DNA from: Propionicimonas sp.
Lineage (GTDB): Bacteria > Actinomycetota > Actinomycetes > Propionibacteriales > Propionibacteriaceae
Reading direction: 5' to 3'
Length of the DNA stretch: 6,099 nt
Assembly (NCBI GenBank): GCA_031119515.1
Contig: JAVHXR010000046.1
Location: 1-6,099, forward strand
In this document: piece after piece, positions 5,166 through 6,099 of the stretch
Layout: every line of letters begins with the position of its first letter
Position numbering within the stretch: position 1 is the stretch's first letter
Position numbers and translations under genes: made by a program
The notes under the pieces: model-generated
Databases searched by the model: none
What the model was told of the DNA's origin: nothing
What the model saw: only the letters and a program-made list of their open reading frames with translations

Positions 5166-6099
5166 GCGGCTCCACCAGTCCAGGATCGCGTCGAACCGCT
5201 GCCGGCGGTGCCAGGGCCGGCCGGACCGGGAGAGCTCGTGGTTCTCGCCCGGGAACACCAGCAACTCGGTGTCCACCCCGGCAAGCTTGAGCTCGGCGTA
5301 GTAGCGCAGCGCCTGCGCGAGCGGGCAGCGCAGGTCCTGCTCGGAGTGGAGCACCAGCGTGGGAGTCCGCACCCGGTCGGCCAGCAGGGTCGGCGACTGG
5401 GCGTCCATCGCCGCGGGATCAGCGGTGTTGTAGGCGTGGGCGAAGAACCAGCCGATGTCGGACGAGCCGACGAACGAGCGCGGGTCGAGGTAGCCCCGCT
5501 CCACGATCGCCGCGGCGAACCGGTGCTCGTGGGCGATCAGCCAGGCCGTCAGGTAGCCGCCGTAGGAGCCGCCCATCACCCCGGTCCGGCCGGCGTCGAG
5601 ACCGGGGACGGTGGCGAGGGCGTGGTCGAGGAAGGCGAGCACGTCGGCCATGTCGCGGTCGCCGAACGACCCCTGGATCGCGCGCCCGTAGGCCTCGCCG
5701 TAGCCGGCAGAGCCGCGCGGGTTGCACATCACGACGGCGTAGCCGGCCTCGACGTAGACCTGCGCCTCGTCGAAGAAGGACGGTCCGTAGCAGGCGAACG
5801 GCCCGCCGTGGATGTTGAGCAGGACGGGGTGCGGCCCATCGCCGTCCGGCAGGAGGACCCAGCCGTGCACCTCGCCGCCGTCGGGGCTGGCGGCGACGAG
5901 CTCGCGGGTCGGGTGGATGGTGGTCACCTCGCGCAGGCCGGCGGCGAAGTCGGTCAGCACCCGGGGTTCGAGGCCCAGGACCGCCACCTCCCCCGGCGTG
6001 ACCGCCGTCGCCGCCGCGGCGACGACGACGCCGTTCCCGCCGGCGATCGCCTCGACCGACGCCTCGTCGGGGACGGCGAGCCGCTGCCATGTCCCGTCC
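5151..6099 (-). CDS. S9 family peptidase (prolyl oligopeptidase / acylaminoacyl-peptidase type), C-terminal part
   Basis: The frame is open from the right edge (first full codon 6098-6096) to TGA 5153-5151, giving 315 residues with no start in the window. The first 60 or so residues (for example GTWQRLAVPDEASVEAIAGG) look like the end of the beta-propeller. The alpha/beta-hydrolase domain follows, with the oxyanion-site NIHGGPFACYG and the conserved NPRGSAGYG. The nucleophile motif GGSYGG has its Ser codon at 5567-5565, the acid motif LHSEQDLRCP has its Asp at 5336-5334, and GENHELSR has its His at 5240-5238. All three catalytic residues are present with spacing normal for S9 (77 and 32 residues). 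Such enzymes cleave short peptides or N-acylated amino acids from peptides, usually in the cytosol. An internal GTG at 5987 is not the start, because homologous sequence continues upstream of it. The gene is in line with lysS, 249 bases before it; with its own promoter lysS need not be co-transcribed. Exact substrate class is unknown. Confidence 0.92.
   Translation of the reverse strand, partial: DGTWQRLAVPDEASVEAIAGGNGVVVAAAATAVTPGEVAVLGLEPRVLTDFAAGLREVTTIHPTRELVAASPDGGEVHGWVLLPDGDGPHPVLLNIHGGPFACYGPSFFDEAQVYVEAGYAVVMCNPRGSAGYGEAYGRAIQGSFGDRDMADVLAFLDHALATVPGLDAGRTGVMGGSYGGYLTAWLIAHEHRFAAAIVERGYLDPRSFVGSSDIGWFFAHAYNTADPAAMDAQSPTLLADRVRTPTLVLHSEQDLRCPLAQALRYYAELKLAGVDTELLVFPGENHELSRSGRPWHRRQRFDAILDWWSRHLPV

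Noticed and set aside
5960..5980. GGTTCGAGGCC resembling a tRNA T-arm
   Set aside because: It lies inside the S9 peptidase reading frame and no acceptor, D or anticodon arm surrounds it.

Overview
The window looks like chromosomal DNA of a high-GC actinobacterium. GC is very high throughout, GTG starts are used, and trpG/pabA, a DUF881 membrane protein and crgA sit together as in the conserved Actinomycetota cluster (in Mycobacterium tuberculosis: trpG Rv0013, Rv0012, crgA Rv0011c). The lysS product resembles actinobacterial class II LysRS. A Propionibacteriaceae-like host is a guess from overall feel; nothing here fixes the genus.

Layout, left to right. (1) Positions 1-70, minus: first codons of an anthranilate/aminodeoxychorismate synthase glutamine amidotransferase (trpG/pabA), running off the left edge. 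(2) 102-869, minus: DUF881 membrane-anchored protein, in line with trpG. (3) 952-1254, plus: crgA, diverging from the DUF881 gene across an 82-base promoter region. (4) 1255-1474: a 220-base non-coding stretch packed with possible hairpins, some mutually exclusive, leading into the next gene. (5) 1475-3352, plus: a secreted 625-residue protein with signal peptide, right-handed parallel beta-helix, one Ig-like region and two 80-residue tandem C-terminal repeats (50 of 80 identical). (6) 3351-3408: a 23-bp inverted repeat with one bulged G that contains the stop codons of both converging genes; its right arm is lysS coding sequence. (7) 3372-4901, minus: complete lysS, apparently with a leaderless GTG start. 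(8) 4902-5150: intergenic, with the lysS promoter, a 20-bp tandem repeat of about 3.3 copies, several small hairpins, and a 14-bp copy of the end of the next gene. (9) 5151-6099, minus: C-terminal half of an S9 (prolyl oligopeptidase/acylaminoacyl peptidase) enzyme with intact Ser-Asp-His triad, running off the right edge.

How the genes fit together: trpG, DUF881 and crgA are a vertically inherited neighbourhood linked to cell division and envelope genes. The beta-helix protein is probably an envelope or secreted accessory factor next to it. lysS and the peptidase are housekeeping or catabolic genes on the opposite strand. I see no phage, insertion sequence, CRISPR, tRNA or rRNA, and no evidence of a new defence or biosynthetic system. 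The most unusual features are non-coding: the lysS-derived convergent inverted repeat, the structured leader of the beta-helix gene, the 20-bp tandem array, and -10-like boxes exactly 6 bases before two GTG starts.
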